From assembly GCF_016862975.1 (NCBI RefSeq), contig NZ_BONZ01000081.1, positions 1 through 64,000 of the forward strand: DNA of 64,000 bases, read 5' to 3'. This stretch comes from Rugosimonospora africana. GTDB lineage: Bacteria; Actinomycetota; Actinomycetes; Mycobacteriales; Micromonosporaceae. The notes beneath the pieces were generated by a model. It had not been told where the DNA came from. It made no database searches and saw nothing but the letters and a program-made list of their open reading frames with translations. Made by a program: the position numbers and the translations under genes. This document shows positions 1-8,631 of this stretch, one piece after another; the stretch's first letter is position 1; each line of letters begins with the position of its first letter.

Positions 1-2
1 CC

Positions 3-308
3 TCGGCCGGCACGCTGAGGAACCCGTTCAGAACCAACCGGGTTATCCACGACATTGAGCAGAACACAACGATAGACACCAACGGCGTGTCCGTGACCGA
101 CCTGGTGCTCGCCATGCGTGGCATCAAGGCCAGTTCGCTCGTCGGCCTGCGTACCCCGTCCCACCCGGACATGGTGGACGACACCTCGTACGTGATGCCC
201 GACGATGACGCGCCCGCCCTTTGGAAGGCCCTGCGCGAGGACAAGCTCCAGGGGTTCGCGGCCAACCACCCGGGACTGGTCAACCCGCTCAATCAGAGCG
301 GTTCGTAG
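3..308 (+). CDS. LCP (LytR-CpsA-Psr) family cell-wall ligase, C-terminal fragment
   Basis: The window opens inside this gene, so only the last 101 residues are visible. They resemble the C-terminal end of LytR-CpsA-Psr proteins, membrane enzymes that transfer glycopolymers from lipid carriers to peptidoglycan. The visible part has the NPF..N.VI.DI segment, a TIDTNGVSVTDLVLAMRGI helix region and the late stretch of acidic residues followed by ALREDKL. The catalytic core and membrane anchor lie outside the window. The assignment rests on overall pattern rather than an active-site motif, so a related extracellular protein cannot be excluded. Confidence 0.6.
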   Translation, partial: SAGTLRNPFRTNRVIHDIEQNTTIDTNGVSVTDLVLAMRGIKASSLVGLRTPSHPDMVDDTSYVMPDDDAPALWKALREDKLQGFAANHPGLVNPLNQSGS

Positions 309-706
309 GTTCGACGGACCGGTACGGCTACCCGGAGCGCTCAACACGGTCGAGTACGGTGCCGCAATGCTCATTGCTCGACAATTGTCAATGCCTCGCG
401 CCCATGTCGGCCGCCCCGGGCACTGCAACAATCCTGCATACGGTGATCCATTGACTTCGCTTCGTTCGGGCTGCACCGTGTTGAGGAATGCGCTTTCCCG
501 AGACGCCGAAAGAGAACGGCGGCCCGCCGGAGACGGACGCGTCTGCGTAGCTGGGCCACTGCGGAAGCGGCTGACCGGCTCATGTCGAGATGAGCGCAGG
601 CGGCTGGGGCGAACGCGACCCGTTCGGTAGAGCGGGGGCCTCGAACACCCCGCCGAGATCGCACGCAAGTACCAGCAACATTCAGCGTTCGAAGACGGAG
701 GCGAGG
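309..706. other. Intergenic region, about 400 bp, upstream of pectate lyase
   Basis: I see no convincing gene here. The antisense reading frame that covers it looks like GC-driven noise. The only structured element is the 10-bp perfect palindrome GACAATTGTC at 380-389, in a locally AT-richer patch (366-392). It could be an operator for the downstream pectate lyase, but it lies over 300 bases from that start and nothing else supports a function. Confidence 0.3.
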
Positions 707-2260
707 ATGAGACGACCAGTCGCTTGGCGACTTCTCGCGGCGGGGGCCACAACGGCCGCCACGGCCGCGATCGGTGTGGCTCTGGTGATCCCCCATGCGT
801 CGGCCGCCACCGGCGGCGTCACCGGCTACGCGACCCAGAACGGCGGGACCACCGGCGGTGCGGGCGGGCAGACGGTACACGCGACCACGGGTACCGCGAT
901 CCATGCCGCCCTGTGCGCCCGAGCCAGCAGCAGTACCCCGATCATCATCCAGGTTGAGGGCACCATCACGGTGGGGAACACCACCAAGGTGTCGGGCGAC
1001 AGTTGCAACACCGCCGACGGAGTCATCGAACTCAAGCAGATCAGCAACGTGACGATCGTCGGGGTCGGCGCCGGAGCCGTCTTCGATCAGGTAGGCATCC
1101 ACGTCCGCGAATCAAGCAACATCATCATCCAGAACGTGACCGTCCAGAACGTGAAGAAGTCGGGTTCACCCACCTCCAACGGCGGCGACGCCATCGGCAT
1201 GGAGAGCGACGTCCACAACGTCTGGGTCGACCACGACACGCTGCTGGCCTCCGGCGGCGAGGACGAGGGCTATGACTCGCTCATCGACATGAAGGCCGAC
1301 ACGAACTACGTGACCGTGTCGTACGACATCTTCCGCAACTCCGGTCGTGGTGGTCTCGTCGGTTCCAGCGACAGCGATCTGGGCAACGGCCCGGTGACCT
1401 ACCACCACAACCTGTACGAGAACATCGACTCGCGCACGCCCCTGCTGCGCGGCGGTACGGCACACATCTACAACAACTACTACGTGGGCCTCACCAAGTC
1501 CGGGATCAACCCGCGAGCCGGCGGCAAGGCCAAGGTCGAGAACAACTACTTCAAGGACTCCGCGGACGTCCTCGGCACCTTCTACACCGACCTTCTCGGC
1601 TACTGGCAGGTCAGCGGCAACATCTTCGACAACGTGACCTGGACCAGCCCGGGCACCGAGAACCACCCGGCGGGCCCCAACCCGCAGTCCAACACCACCA
1701 TCAGCATCCCGTACGCCTACACCCTCGACGGAGCCAGCTGCGTTCCCACCATCGTCAGCCAGATGGCCGGCGCCAACAAGGGCCTGCAGGTGTCGAACGG
1801 CAGTTGCTCGCCACAGACCCCGACAACCAGCCCGACGTCGAGGCCGACGACCAGCCCGACCACCAGCCCGACGACCGGGCCGACCCAGCCCAGCGGAACC
1901 AACCTCAGCATCGGGGCCGGCGCCGACGGCTCCGGGAAGGCCAGCGGGACAAGCTACGGCAACGTGGTGGACGGCAACCTGAGCACCTACTGGTCGCCGT
2001 CCGGCTCGACCGGCTACATCTCGGTCAAGTGGGGTTCCGCCACGACGGTATCCAGGATCAACATCCGGGAGGCGTCGGGCGCCACCGGCTACATCGGATC
2101 CTGGCAGGTCCTCAACGCCGACACCGGCGCCGTCCTGACCTCCGGCACCGGAGCGGGTGTCATCACGTTCCCCTCGACCTCGCTGAAGAAGATCACCTTC
2201 AAGATCAATAGCTCGACCGGCACACCGAAGGTCGCCGAGTTCGAGACGTACGCCGGATAG
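707..2260 (+). CDS. Secreted pectate lyase, PL1 family, with C-terminal accessory domain
   Basis: This 517-residue exoenzyme should cleave pectate by beta-elimination outside the cell. Residues 1 to about 33 form a signal peptide (RR-rich start, hydrophobic core, ASA end). Residues 35-365 carry the polysaccharide lyase family 1 beta-helix, with typical VWVDHDTL and SYDIFRNSGRGGLVGSSD motifs, then YHHNLYENIDSRTPLLRGG. A Thr/Pro/Ser linker (about 369-398) leads to a beta-sandwich-like domain at 399-517 that is probably carbohydrate-binding. I chose ATG 707 because GGAG/GAGG purines precede it at the right distance and the signal peptide starts there. It stands alone, followed by a strong hairpin. 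Confidence 0.9.
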   Translation: MRRPVAWRLLAAGATTAATAAIGVALVIPHASAATGGVTGYATQNGGTTGGAGGQTVHATTGTAIHAALCARASSSTPIIIQVEGTITVGNTTKVSGDSCNTADGVIELKQISNVTIVGVGAGAVFDQVGIHVRESSNIIIQNVTVQNVKKSGSPTSNGGDAIGMESDVHNVWVDHDTLLASGGEDEGYDSLIDMKADTNYVTVSYDIFRNSGRGGLVGSSDSDLGNGPVTYHHNLYENIDSRTPLLRGGTAHIYNNYYVGLTKSGINPRAGGKAKVENNYFKDSADVLGTFYTDLLGYWQVSGNIFDNVTWTSPGTENHPAGPNPQSNTTISIPYAYTLDGASCVPTIVSQMAGANKGLQVSNGSCSPQTPTTSPTSRPTTSPTTSPTTGPTQPSGTNLSIGAGADGSGKASGTSYGNVVDGNLSTYWSPSGSTGYISVKWGSATTVSRINIREASGATGYIGSWQVLNADTGAVLTSGTGAGVITFPSTSLKKITFKINSSTGTPKVAEFETYAG

Positions 2261-2291
2261 CGACACCCCTCGCCACCGCCGGCAACGACTG

Positions 2292-2319
2292 GTCTGGCTC
2301 GCCGCGCGGCGAGCCAGAC
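2292..2319. terminator. Bidirectional terminator-like hairpin
   Basis: This is a perfect 28-nt inverted repeat. The arms are GTCTGGCTCGCC (2292-2303) and GGCGAGCCAGAC (2308-2319), with a GCGC centre. A third partial copy, GAGCCAGACTGG, follows directly. It lies between the convergent pectate lyase and the 2361-2570 gene, where a shared terminator is expected. There is no U-tract, which is normal for actinomycete terminators. Confidence 0.7.
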
Positions 2320-2360
2320 GCGCCGAGCCAGACTGGTCGGACGAAACGGGGCGGTGGCCG

Positions 2361-2570
2361 TCACTTCCGACGGCCCCGCCCCTCCCGAAGCATCGTGACC
2401 GTGAAGCCAGACCCCATCAGCAGCGCGGTCACGACCACGCCGGCAGCCACCGGTGCCCCGGCGGCGAGCCACACCCATCCGATGAGCAACGCGGCGACCA
2501 CACCCACGGCGATGCGCCACTCGTCGCCGACGACGAAGTCGAACAGGAACCGGCCCAGGCCGCGAATCAT
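2361..2570 (-). CDS. Small two-helix membrane protein (hypothetical)
   Basis: This is a 69-residue protein with two predicted membrane segments (about 20-37 and 40-58) and a basic tail (REGRGRRK). ATG 2570 starts 2 bases after the stop of the larger membrane protein upstream (2573-3370), with GTGAGG just before it, so the two are probably translated from one mRNA. I do not recognise a family. It resembles the DUF2530/YrdB-type small two-helix actinobacterial membrane proteins in size and shape only. It may be a partner subunit of the upstream protein. Confidence 0.6.
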   Translation of the reverse strand: MIRGLGRFLFDFVVGDEWRIAVGVVAALLIGWVWLAAGAPVAAGVVVTALLMGSGFTVTMLREGRGRRK

Positions 2571-2572
2571 CC

Positions 2573-3370
2573 TCACGCCACACGCTCCGCCTCGTCCGTC
2601 GGCTGCCGGGACAGCGAGCCGGGCGCGCGGCGCAACGCGCCAACCAGCAGCCGGGACAGGGCCAGCCATCCGGCGAAGATGACCAGCAGGGCCCAGTCGC
2701 CACCGGGCCAGACCAAGCTGGCGCCGCCGTGCAGGGCACCCAGGCCCGTCACGGACCAGAACGTGCCATAGGTCGCCAACAACAGTCCCACCGCGTACTT
2801 CAGGGTGTTCTCCGGTACCGCGGACAGCGGCCGCGCCGCGACCGCGCCGACCGCCGCCACCACGATTCCCGCCGCCGCCGCGCTCGCCGCGGCGACCGGG
2901 ACGTTGCCGGCGTTGATGCCGAAGGTGACGACGATGAACACCACCTCGGCACCCTCCAGGAAGACGCCTTTGAACGACACGACGAACCCGAACCAGTCCA
3001 ATCCGAACCGCTGACGGACCTCCGCCTGTGCTCCGGCGGCGCGGCGCCGGGCGAACGCGAGGTCCTCGTCGTGCAGTTCCTTGCGGCCGGCGCTGCGCAG
3101 GATCGCCTTCCGCAGCCACTGCAGGCCGAAGATCAACAGCAGGGCGCCCACGACGAGTTGCAGCACCGACCGCGGCAACCAGGTGGCCAGGGCGTAGCCC
3201 AACACCGCGGTGAACCCGGCCAGCGCGAGCGCCGCGCACCCGGCCCCGGCCAGTGCGGAGCGCCATCCGCGGGTCAGCGCCATCGCCAACACGATCGTCA
3301 GCGCCTCGACGAATTCGACGAACGCGGCCACGAACGTCCCCGCCACCAGCCCACCCGTGGCATGCCCCAT
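2573..3370 (-). CDS. COG4280-like multi-pass membrane protein
   Basis: This is a 265-residue protein with about seven membrane segments. Two repeated acidic membrane motifs stand out: FVEFVEALTIVLA near residue 15 and FLEGAEVVFIVVTFG in the middle. They recall the paired glutamate motifs of FTR1-type iron permeases and GDT1-type cation exchangers, so cation transport is a fair guess but unproven. AGGAGCGG precedes ATG 3370. The gene diverges from the blaI-type repressor gene across an operator, so it is probably controlled by that repressor together with the M56/permease operon. Confidence 0.7.
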   Translation of the reverse strand: MGHATGGLVAGTFVAAFVEFVEALTIVLAMALTRGWRSALAGAGCAALALAGFTAVLGYALATWLPRSVLQLVVGALLLIFGLQWLRKAILRSAGRKELHDEDLAFARRRAAGAQAEVRQRFGLDWFGFVVSFKGVFLEGAEVVFIVVTFGINAGNVPVAAASAAAAGIVVAAVGAVAARPLSAVPENTLKYAVGLLLATYGTFWSVTGLGALHGGASLVWPGGDWALLVIFAGWLALSRLLVGALRRAPGSLSRQPTDEAERVA

Positions 3371-3412
3371 GAACCGCTCCTGCCCGTTCCCGTACCGCCG
3401 ACGGCGTCGTAT

Positions 3413-3449
3413 GACATGCTACTACGACGTTGGCATGTAGTAGATTGTC
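3413..3449. promoter_or_regulatory. BlaI/MecI-type operator palindrome
   Basis: This is a 37-bp imperfect dyad centred on 3431. The outer arms are GACA (3413-3416) and TGTC (3446-3449). The inner arms are CTACTAC (3419-3425) and GTAGTAG (3437-3443). The TACTAC/GTAGTA arms match the known style of BlaI-family operators. It fills the gap between the divergent COG4280-like gene and the BlaI-type gene. A possible -10 (TAGATT, 3441-3446) overlaps it just before GTG 3453, so the blaI message may be nearly leaderless and repressed by its own product. Confidence 0.75.
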
Positions 3450-3452
3450 AGA

Positions 3453-3860
3453 GTGATCCAGGAAGAGAGGGAGCGGCACCGCGGCTACGGCGATCTGACT
3501 CAAGCGATCATGGAGATCGTCGGCCAGGCCGACCGACCGCTGACCCCCGCCCAGGTACGCGACGCGCTGGATGGGCGGCTCGCCTACACCACGGTCATGA
3601 CCGTGCTGGCCCGGCTTCACGACCAGGGCGTGCTGGGTCGCGAGCGGGTGGGGCGCGCGTTCGCCTACACCGCCATCGGTGACCCGGCCAACGTGACGGC
3701 CCGGCGCATGCACCGACTGCTCGACATCGATCGCGACCGCGCCGGTGTGCTCGCCCACTTCGTCGGTGCGCTGACCCCGGACGACGAACGAGTCCTGCGG
3801 GATCTCCTCCAGCGGGTCGACGCGGACCACGACGGACCGTCCGCCAGGGAACGGCCGTGA
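3453..3860 (+). CDS. BlaI/MecI/CopY family transcriptional repressor
   Basis: This is a 135-residue winged-helix repressor, normal length for BlaI. The N-terminal half holds the helix-turn-helix with the family pattern TPAQVRDAL...LAYTTVMTVLARLHDQGVLGRERVGRAFAY. The C-terminal part is the dimerisation region that the partner protease normally inactivates. GTG 3453 is chosen because it directly follows the promoter-like TAGATT and begins the conserved region. The next gene overlaps its stop by 4 bases (GTGA). It should bind the 3413-3449 palindrome. Confidence 0.9.
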   Translation: MIQEERERHRGYGDLTQAIMEIVGQADRPLTPAQVRDALDGRLAYTTVMTVLARLHDQGVLGRERVGRAFAYTAIGDPANVTARRMHRLLDIDRDRAGVLAHFVGALTPDDERVLRDLLQRVDADHDGPSARERP

Positions 3861-4795
3861 ACACCGCTGTGGCCAGCTGCCTGGCGGCCTGCCTGATTTT
3901 CGCCGCGGCAGGGCCCTACCTTGCCCGTGCTCTGCCGCCTCATCTCGCCGTGCGCCTGCTGGTGCCAAGCGTCGTGCTCGCCACCGGCTGTGGGGTGTTC
4001 GTGCTCGGCGCCGTGGCCTTCACCTGGCTGGGACAGCTCGGCGACGTCGCGGAGTACGGCGCCTGGTCCCCGCACCGGCTGCACCTGCTCGACCCGGTCC
4101 CGACTCAGCTCGCGATCGCCGCCGGGGCGCTGCTGGTACTGGCGGCCGGGTGGGCGGCGGCGAGAACGGTGGGTACCGCTCGCATGTGGTACTCGATGCA
4201 CCGCGCCTGCCGCGACCTGGACGACGGCACCGACTCACCCCTGCTGGTCGTCGACAGCACCGAACCCCGAGCCTTCACGACCCCGGGCCCGTGGCGACCA
4301 CGAATCGTCGTCACCACGGGCATGCTGGCCGCTCTCGACGCACCCGCCCGGCGGATCCTGCTGGCCCACGAGCGCTCGCATTGCGCGCACCGCCACACCT
4401 GCTGGACACTCACCGCCGACCTGGCCGCCGCGGTCAACCCACTGCTGCACCCCACCGCGCGGGCGATCCGGGACGCCACCGAACGATGGGCCGACGAGGA
4501 CGCCGCCCGAGGCAATGACCGTCGCCTCGTCGCCACCACCATCGCCCACGTCGCCCTGCTGGCCACCCGCTCACCGACGCCCACCGGGACAGCCGCGGCC
4601 AGCGGAGGTCGGGTACCCGCACGGGTACGGGCGCTGCGGCGTCCCCCGCCACGCGTCCGGGCCCGCCCGCTCGCCGCCCTGATCGCCCTGACCCTGACCA
4701 TCGCGCTCGGCACGGTCGCCGTCGAACGCACCGGAGAGAGCCTGTTCGAACACGCCGAACGGTCCGCCTCCGCGACGCAAGAGCCTCGACCATGA
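3857..4795 (+). CDS. M56 (BlaR1/MecR1-type) membrane metallopeptidase
   Basis: This is a 312-residue membrane protein with about three N-terminal helices, a cytoplasmic zinc-peptidase region and one C-terminal helix (about 276-295). The zinc motif HERSH lies at 171-175, in LLAHERSHCAHRH. In this family the protease relays a signal to a BlaI partner. The extracellular beta-lactam sensor of classical BlaR1 is absent, so the inducer is unknown. Start and stop both overlap neighbours by 4 bases, placing it in a tight repressor-protease-permease operon. Confidence 0.88.
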   Translation: MNTAVASCLAACLIFAAAGPYLARALPPHLAVRLLVPSVVLATGCGVFVLGAVAFTWLGQLGDVAEYGAWSPHRLHLLDPVPTQLAIAAGALLVLAAGWAAARTVGTARMWYSMHRACRDLDDGTDSPLLVVDSTEPRAFTTPGPWRPRIVVTTGMLAALDAPARRILLAHERSHCAHRHTCWTLTADLAAAVNPLLHPTARAIRDATERWADEDAARGNDRRLVATTIAHVALLATRSPTPTGTAAASGGRVPARVRALRRPPPRVRARPLAALIALTLTIALGTVAVERTGESLFEHAERSASATQEPRP

Positions 4796-6060
4796 CCGCA
4801 TCCGCGGACGCGCCGGTCGCGCAGTTGCGGCGCCAACTCGGGGTCTTCGACGCGGTCGTGATCGGTCTGGGCTCGATGATCGGCGCGGGCATCTTCTCCG
4901 CGCTCGGGCCGGCCGCCGCGGCCGCCGGATCCGGGCTGCTGCCCGCGCTGGCGGTCGCGGCCGTCGTCGCGTACTGCAACGCCACCTCCTCCGCCCGGCT
5001 GGCCGCGCGCTACCCCGCCTCCGGCGGCACCTACGTCTACGGCCGGCAACGACTCGGCGACTTCTGGGGGTACCTCGCCGGTTGGGGCTTCGTGGTCGGC
5101 AAGACCGCCTCCTGCGCGGCCATGGCGCTGACCATCGGCGTGTACCTGTGGCCGACCCAGGCACACGGCGTCGCGGTCGCGGCCGTGGTGGCGCTGACCG
5201 CCGTGAACTACCTGGGCGTCCAGAAGGCGGCGTGGCTGACCCGGACGATCGTCGCGGTCGTCCTGGCCGTACTCGCCTTCGTCGTCACCGCCTGCCTCAC
5301 CTCGACCGGCAGCCACCTCGGCCAGGTCACCGACGGCCACCACACCACCGTCACCGACGTGCTGCAGGCCGCCGGCCTGCTGTTCTTCGCCTTCGCCGGG
5401 TACGCCCGCATCGCCACCCTCGGCGAAGAGGTCCGTGACCCCGCCCGTACCATCCCCCGCGCCATCCCCGTGGCCCTGGCGATCACCCTGGTCGTCTACA
5501 CCGCCGTCGCGGTCGCCGTCCTCGCGGTGCTCGGCGACCGCCTGGCCACCGCCACCGCCCCACTCGTCGACGCGACCCGCCTGGCCGGTCTCCCCCAGGT
5601 CGCGCCCGCGATCCGGGTCGGTGCCGCCGTCGCCGCGCTCGGTTCGCTGCTGGCACTGATCCTCGGCGTGTCCCGCACGACCCTCGCCATGGCCCGCGAC
5701 CGGCACCTCCCCCACGCCCTCGCCGCCGTGCACCCACGCTTCCACGGGCCCCACCGCGCCGAGCTGGCCATCGGTGCGATCGTCGCGATCGTCGCCGCCA
5801 CCACCGACCTGCGCGGCGCGATCGGCTTCTCCTCGTTCGGCGTACTCGCCTACTACGCCATCGCCAACGCCAGCGCCTGGACCCTCAGTCCCGCCGAGGG
5901 ACGCCCACCCCGCGTCGTGCCCGTCGTCGGTTTGGTCGGCTGCGTCGTCCTCGCCGTCGCCCTACCGCCGTCGGCAACCATCGCAGGGGCGGCCGTCCTC
6001 GCCACGGGCGCCGCGATCTACGCTCTCCGCCGCATCGGCAGACCCACCCGCGGCAGCTGA
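4792..6060 (+). CDS. APC-superfamily amino acid permease
   Basis: This is a 422-residue permease with about 12 membrane segments. The APC signature is at the N-terminus (FDAVVIGLGSMIGAGIFSALG), followed by ARYPASGGTYVYGRQRLG and the FAFAGYARIATLGEEVRDP segment typical of amino-acid/polyamine transporters. Its ATG overlaps the M56 stop (ATGA), so it is the third gene of the BlaI operon. A permease in a BlaI/M56 operon suggests the system senses an envelope or metabolite signal rather than only a beta-lactam. The substrate cannot be read from the sequence. Confidence 0.85.
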   Translation: MTASADAPVAQLRRQLGVFDAVVIGLGSMIGAGIFSALGPAAAAAGSGLLPALAVAAVVAYCNATSSARLAARYPASGGTYVYGRQRLGDFWGYLAGWGFVVGKTASCAAMALTIGVYLWPTQAHGVAVAAVVALTAVNYLGVQKAAWLTRTIVAVVLAVLAFVVTACLTSTGSHLGQVTDGHHTTVTDVLQAAGLLFFAFAGYARIATLGEEVRDPARTIPRAIPVALAITLVVYTAVAVAVLAVLGDRLATATAPLVDATRLAGLPQVAPAIRVGAAVAALGSLLALILGVSRTTLAMARDRHLPHALAAVHPRFHGPHRAELAIGAIVAIVAATTDLRGAIGFSSFGVLAYYAIANASAWTLSPAEGRPPRVVPVVGLVGCVVLAVALPPSATIAGAAVLATGAAIYALRRIGRPTRGS

Positions 6061-6158
6061 CGCAATTTCGGGCCGCCTGACCGGCGTCACAGCCCGGCCC
6101 GCGGCGCATCCGTCGGGCTGGGGCTCGGTCGCGAGGCCATGATGCGAGGATTCCTCCC

Positions 6159-7001
6159 GTGGCGATTCCCGAGCTGACAGAGTGGCGCGAACAGCTGCGC
6201 GCTCGCAAAGGCAACCGGCCCAAGGGCCCCGAGCTGCCGCTCGTGGAAGACCTCCCCGGGCCCGGCGGGCTGGCGTTGCGCCGGTACGCGCACGGCGAGC
6301 CGCGTCCGGTGCTGGTATTCGTGCACGGAGGGGCGTGGGTCATCGGCGATCTGGACACGCACGATCGCACCTGCCGGCGCCTGGCCGCCGCATGCGGAGT
6401 CGAGGTGCTCGCCGTGGACTATCGGCTCGCACCCGAGCATCCGTGCCCGACCGGCATCGATGACGTGACCGAGGTACTGCGTTGGGCTCGGCCGTGGGCG
6501 GTGGCGGGCGACAGCGCGGGCGGCTACCTCGCGACGCTGGCGTGCCTGCGGCTGCGCGACGCGGGTGCGCCGGTCCCGACTGCGCAGATACTGTTGTGCC
6601 CCAACACCGACCTGACGCTCTCACAGCCCAGTGTCGAGGAGAAGGGCACCGGCTACGGCCTCGACGCGGACTTCCTGGCCTGGGCGGTCGAGCAGTGGGC
6701 GCCCGACCATGAGCAGCGGCTGGATCCCGCGTTGAGCCCGATTCGGGTTCCCGACCTTCGAGGCATGCCGCGAACCGTGCTCGTGACCGCCGAGCACGAC
6801 GCGCTGCGGGACGAGGGCGGCGCCTACGCGGCGCGTCTGGCCGAGGCCGGGATCTCGGTGACCTATCGGTGCGAGCCGGGACTCGTCCACGGATTCATCC
6901 AGGGCATGGACCTGACATCGCCCGAGGCGGCGGCCGCCCACGAGCGGGTGTTCGCCGACATCCGCGCGCTGGTCGACGAGACCGACCGGGTGCGGCGCTG
7001 A
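6159..7001 (+). CDS. Alpha/beta hydrolase, HSL-type esterase
   Basis: This is a 280-residue cytoplasmic esterase of the hormone-sensitive-lipase branch. The oxyanion-hole motif HGGAW is at 56-60 and the nucleophile elbow GDSAGG at 117-122 (Ser119). Asp214 (in VTAEHDALRD) and His244 (in GLVHGF) complete the triad. GTG 6159 gives the usual full-length N-terminal cap. There is no signal peptide. It sits between the permease and an MFS gene with no overlap, so it is probably its own unit. The ester substrate is unknown. Confidence 0.9.
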   Translation: MAIPELTEWREQLRARKGNRPKGPELPLVEDLPGPGGLALRRYAHGEPRPVLVFVHGGAWVIGDLDTHDRTCRRLAAACGVEVLAVDYRLAPEHPCPTGIDDVTEVLRWARPWAVAGDSAGGYLATLACLRLRDAGAPVPTAQILLCPNTDLTLSQPSVEEKGTGYGLDADFLAWAVEQWAPDHEQRLDPALSPIRVPDLRGMPRTVLVTAEHDALRDEGGAYAARLAEAGISVTYRCEPGLVHGFIQGMDLTSPEAAAAHERVFADIRALVDETDRVRR

Positions 7002-7099
7002 CCGAGCCGGCCCCGGAACGGCGGCATGCCGCCACCTCCTCGCCGATGGAGTGAGCGACCGAACAACTCGGCGGCCGACACGCGATATACCGTTCTTCG

Positions 7100-8275
7100 A
7101 TGGTCTCCGGGAGCGAGGTCGGGGTCTTCGCGCGAGACCGGTCGACCATGTTGTCCTACAGCGCCCTGGGTGCCTACACGTTCTGGCTGTACGCCTTCGG
7201 ACCCGCTCTCGCCCTGATGCGCGACGAACTGCGGTTCTCGTACACGATGACCAGCACCTACTCGGCCGTGTGGGCGGTCGGATCGGTCGTCGCCGGGGCG
7301 GGCTTCGCCACGATGGCCGCCAGGGTCGGCCGGCGCTCGCTGCTGTGGTGGTCCGCTCTGACGGCGACGGGCGGCGCCGCTGTCTTCACGGTCACCCACA
7401 CCATCACCGCGACTCTGGCAGGTGCCACCGTTCTCGGGTTCGCCGGCACCACACTCCAGACCACGACCCAGTCGATACTCTCCGACCATCACGGTCCTCG
7501 ACGCGACCAGGCACTGGTGGAGGCCAACATCGGCGCCGCGGTCTGCGCCGTGGTCGCGCCACTGGCCGTGGGATTGCTGCACGCGACCCCACTCACCTGG
7601 CGGGCCGGGATGGCACTGCCGGCCCTGGCCCTGGCCGCCCTCTACCTCTTCTACCGCTACCAGCCGTTCCCGGCGCCACCGGGCCAGCCGCCGGTCGCAC
7701 GGCACGGCTACCGCCTGTCGCCGGCCTGCTGGCTGCTGTGCCTACTCGTGGCGGTCGGTATCGGCGCCGAATTCTGCGTCGTGTACTTCGGCCCCGAACT
7801 GCTCACCGCCACGACAGGATTGCGCACTCCCGCCGCGGCGACAGCTATGACCGTGTTCTACGCGGGCATCCTCGCGGGCCGGCTCGGAGGCGGGCGCCTC
7901 GCTCGTCGCCCCGGACGCACCGGCGTCCTGATGTGGGGATCGCTGGCGGTCACCCTCGCCGGGCTCCTGGCACTGTGGCTCTCCGGCGCCACCGCCGCTG
8001 CCCTGACCGGCCTGTTCACCACCGGTCTGGGTATCGCCAACCTGTTCCCGCTGTCGCTCGCCCTGGCCCTGGCCGCCGCACCGGGACACACCGACACCGC
8101 GAACGCCCGCGCCCAACTGCTCGGCGGGTCACTCGTCATCGCGGCCCCCTTCCTCCTCGGGGTTCTCGCCGACCAGGTCGGGTTGTTCGCCGCCTTCGGC
8201 GTGGTCCCCGTCCTCATCGCCCTCTCCGGCGCGCTTCTCTACGCGGGGCTGCACAGCCAGCGGACGCGTGGGTAG
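7100..8275 (+). CDS. MFS transporter
   Basis: This is a 391-residue protein with 12 predicted membrane helices and a weakly conserved cytoplasmic motif after helix 2 (MAARVGRRSLLWW). The two six-helix halves are separated by the loop around residue 195 (YQPFPAPPGQPPVARHGYR). ATG 7100 is used, but ATG 7148 is an equally good start and neither has a clear ribosome site. The upstream esterase is about 100 bases away. The substrate is not evident. An 8-bp inverted repeat at 8305-8312/8342-8349 downstream may act as a terminator. Confidence 0.8.
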   Translation: MVSGSEVGVFARDRSTMLSYSALGAYTFWLYAFGPALALMRDELRFSYTMTSTYSAVWAVGSVVAGAGFATMAARVGRRSLLWWSALTATGGAAVFTVTHTITATLAGATVLGFAGTTLQTTTQSILSDHHGPRRDQALVEANIGAAVCAVVAPLAVGLLHATPLTWRAGMALPALALAALYLFYRYQPFPAPPGQPPVARHGYRLSPACWLLCLLVAVGIGAEFCVVYFGPELLTATTGLRTPAAATAMTVFYAGILAGRLGGGRLARRPGRTGVLMWGSLAVTLAGLLALWLSGATAAALTGLFTTGLGIANLFPLSLALALAAAPGHTDTANARAQLLGGSLVIAAPFLLGVLADQVGLFAAFGVVPVLIALSGALLYAGLHSQRTRG

Positions 8276-8631
8276 ACCACGCCACCGGAAATCCGATTTG
8301 CCGACCGCTGCGCGCCCCTAGCGGCTGCACCCTTCCGGGCCCGCAGCGGCCGACCGCAGAAGGCGAGGCGAAAAGGTGAAGGCAAAAAGCAAAGGCAAGG
8401 AGATCTCACCCCTTGCCACTTCTAACATATAGCAGGCTGGGGGGCTTGCCGCAAGACCGGGGGCTTGCTGCAGAATCGTCGGCCGGACCAGGAACGGACG
8501 AAGACATGGGGGCGCGACGTGCGGGTGTTGTTGTCGACCGACGGGGGACGCGGTGGCGTCGGATCGCTGGTGGGATCGGCGGTGCGGCCGCGGGCGTGGC
8601 GGCGGAGCGCGACCGCGTCGGAGGTGTCGCG
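8276..8631. other. rph leader region (356 bp, no gene)
   Basis: This gap carries the control elements of the rifamycin phosphotransferase gene. It contains an inverted repeat CCGCTGCG/CGCAGCGG (8305-8312, 8342-8349) and a second one, GGCAAGG/CCTTGCC (8394-8400, 8411-8417). An AT-rich TAACATATAG box follows at 8423-8432, then the RAE-like repeat at 8441-8458. The region after it up to 8631 shows only the ribosome site GGAGG at 8620-8624. The reading frame is open through the leader, but coding there is unlikely given the conserved start. Confidence 0.6.
8441..8458. promoter_or_regulatory. Rifamycin-associated element (RAE)-like inverted repeat
   Basis: The sequence GGGGCTTGCCGCAAGACC is an imperfect palindrome centred on one base: GGGGCTTGC, C, GCAAGACC. 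It closely matches what I recall of the RAE, a conserved 19-bp repeat found upstream of rifamycin-inactivating genes in actinomycetes and needed for induction by rifamycins. A second partial copy with the same core (GGGGGCTTGCTGCAG) follows immediately at 8459-8473. It lies 174 bases before the rph start and just after an AT-rich promoter-like box. Confidence 0.75.

Noticed and set aside
4105-5754. Long minus-strand frame opposite the M56 and APC genes, rich in Gly, Arg and Asp.
   Set aside because: Low-complexity composition, no recognisable motifs, and both opposing genes are strongly supported.
8289-8299. AAATC-C-GATTT, which looks like a fifth LacI-type site.
   Set aside because: It has an extra central base, so the half-site spacing differs. 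It lies far from the sugar locus, upstream of rph.
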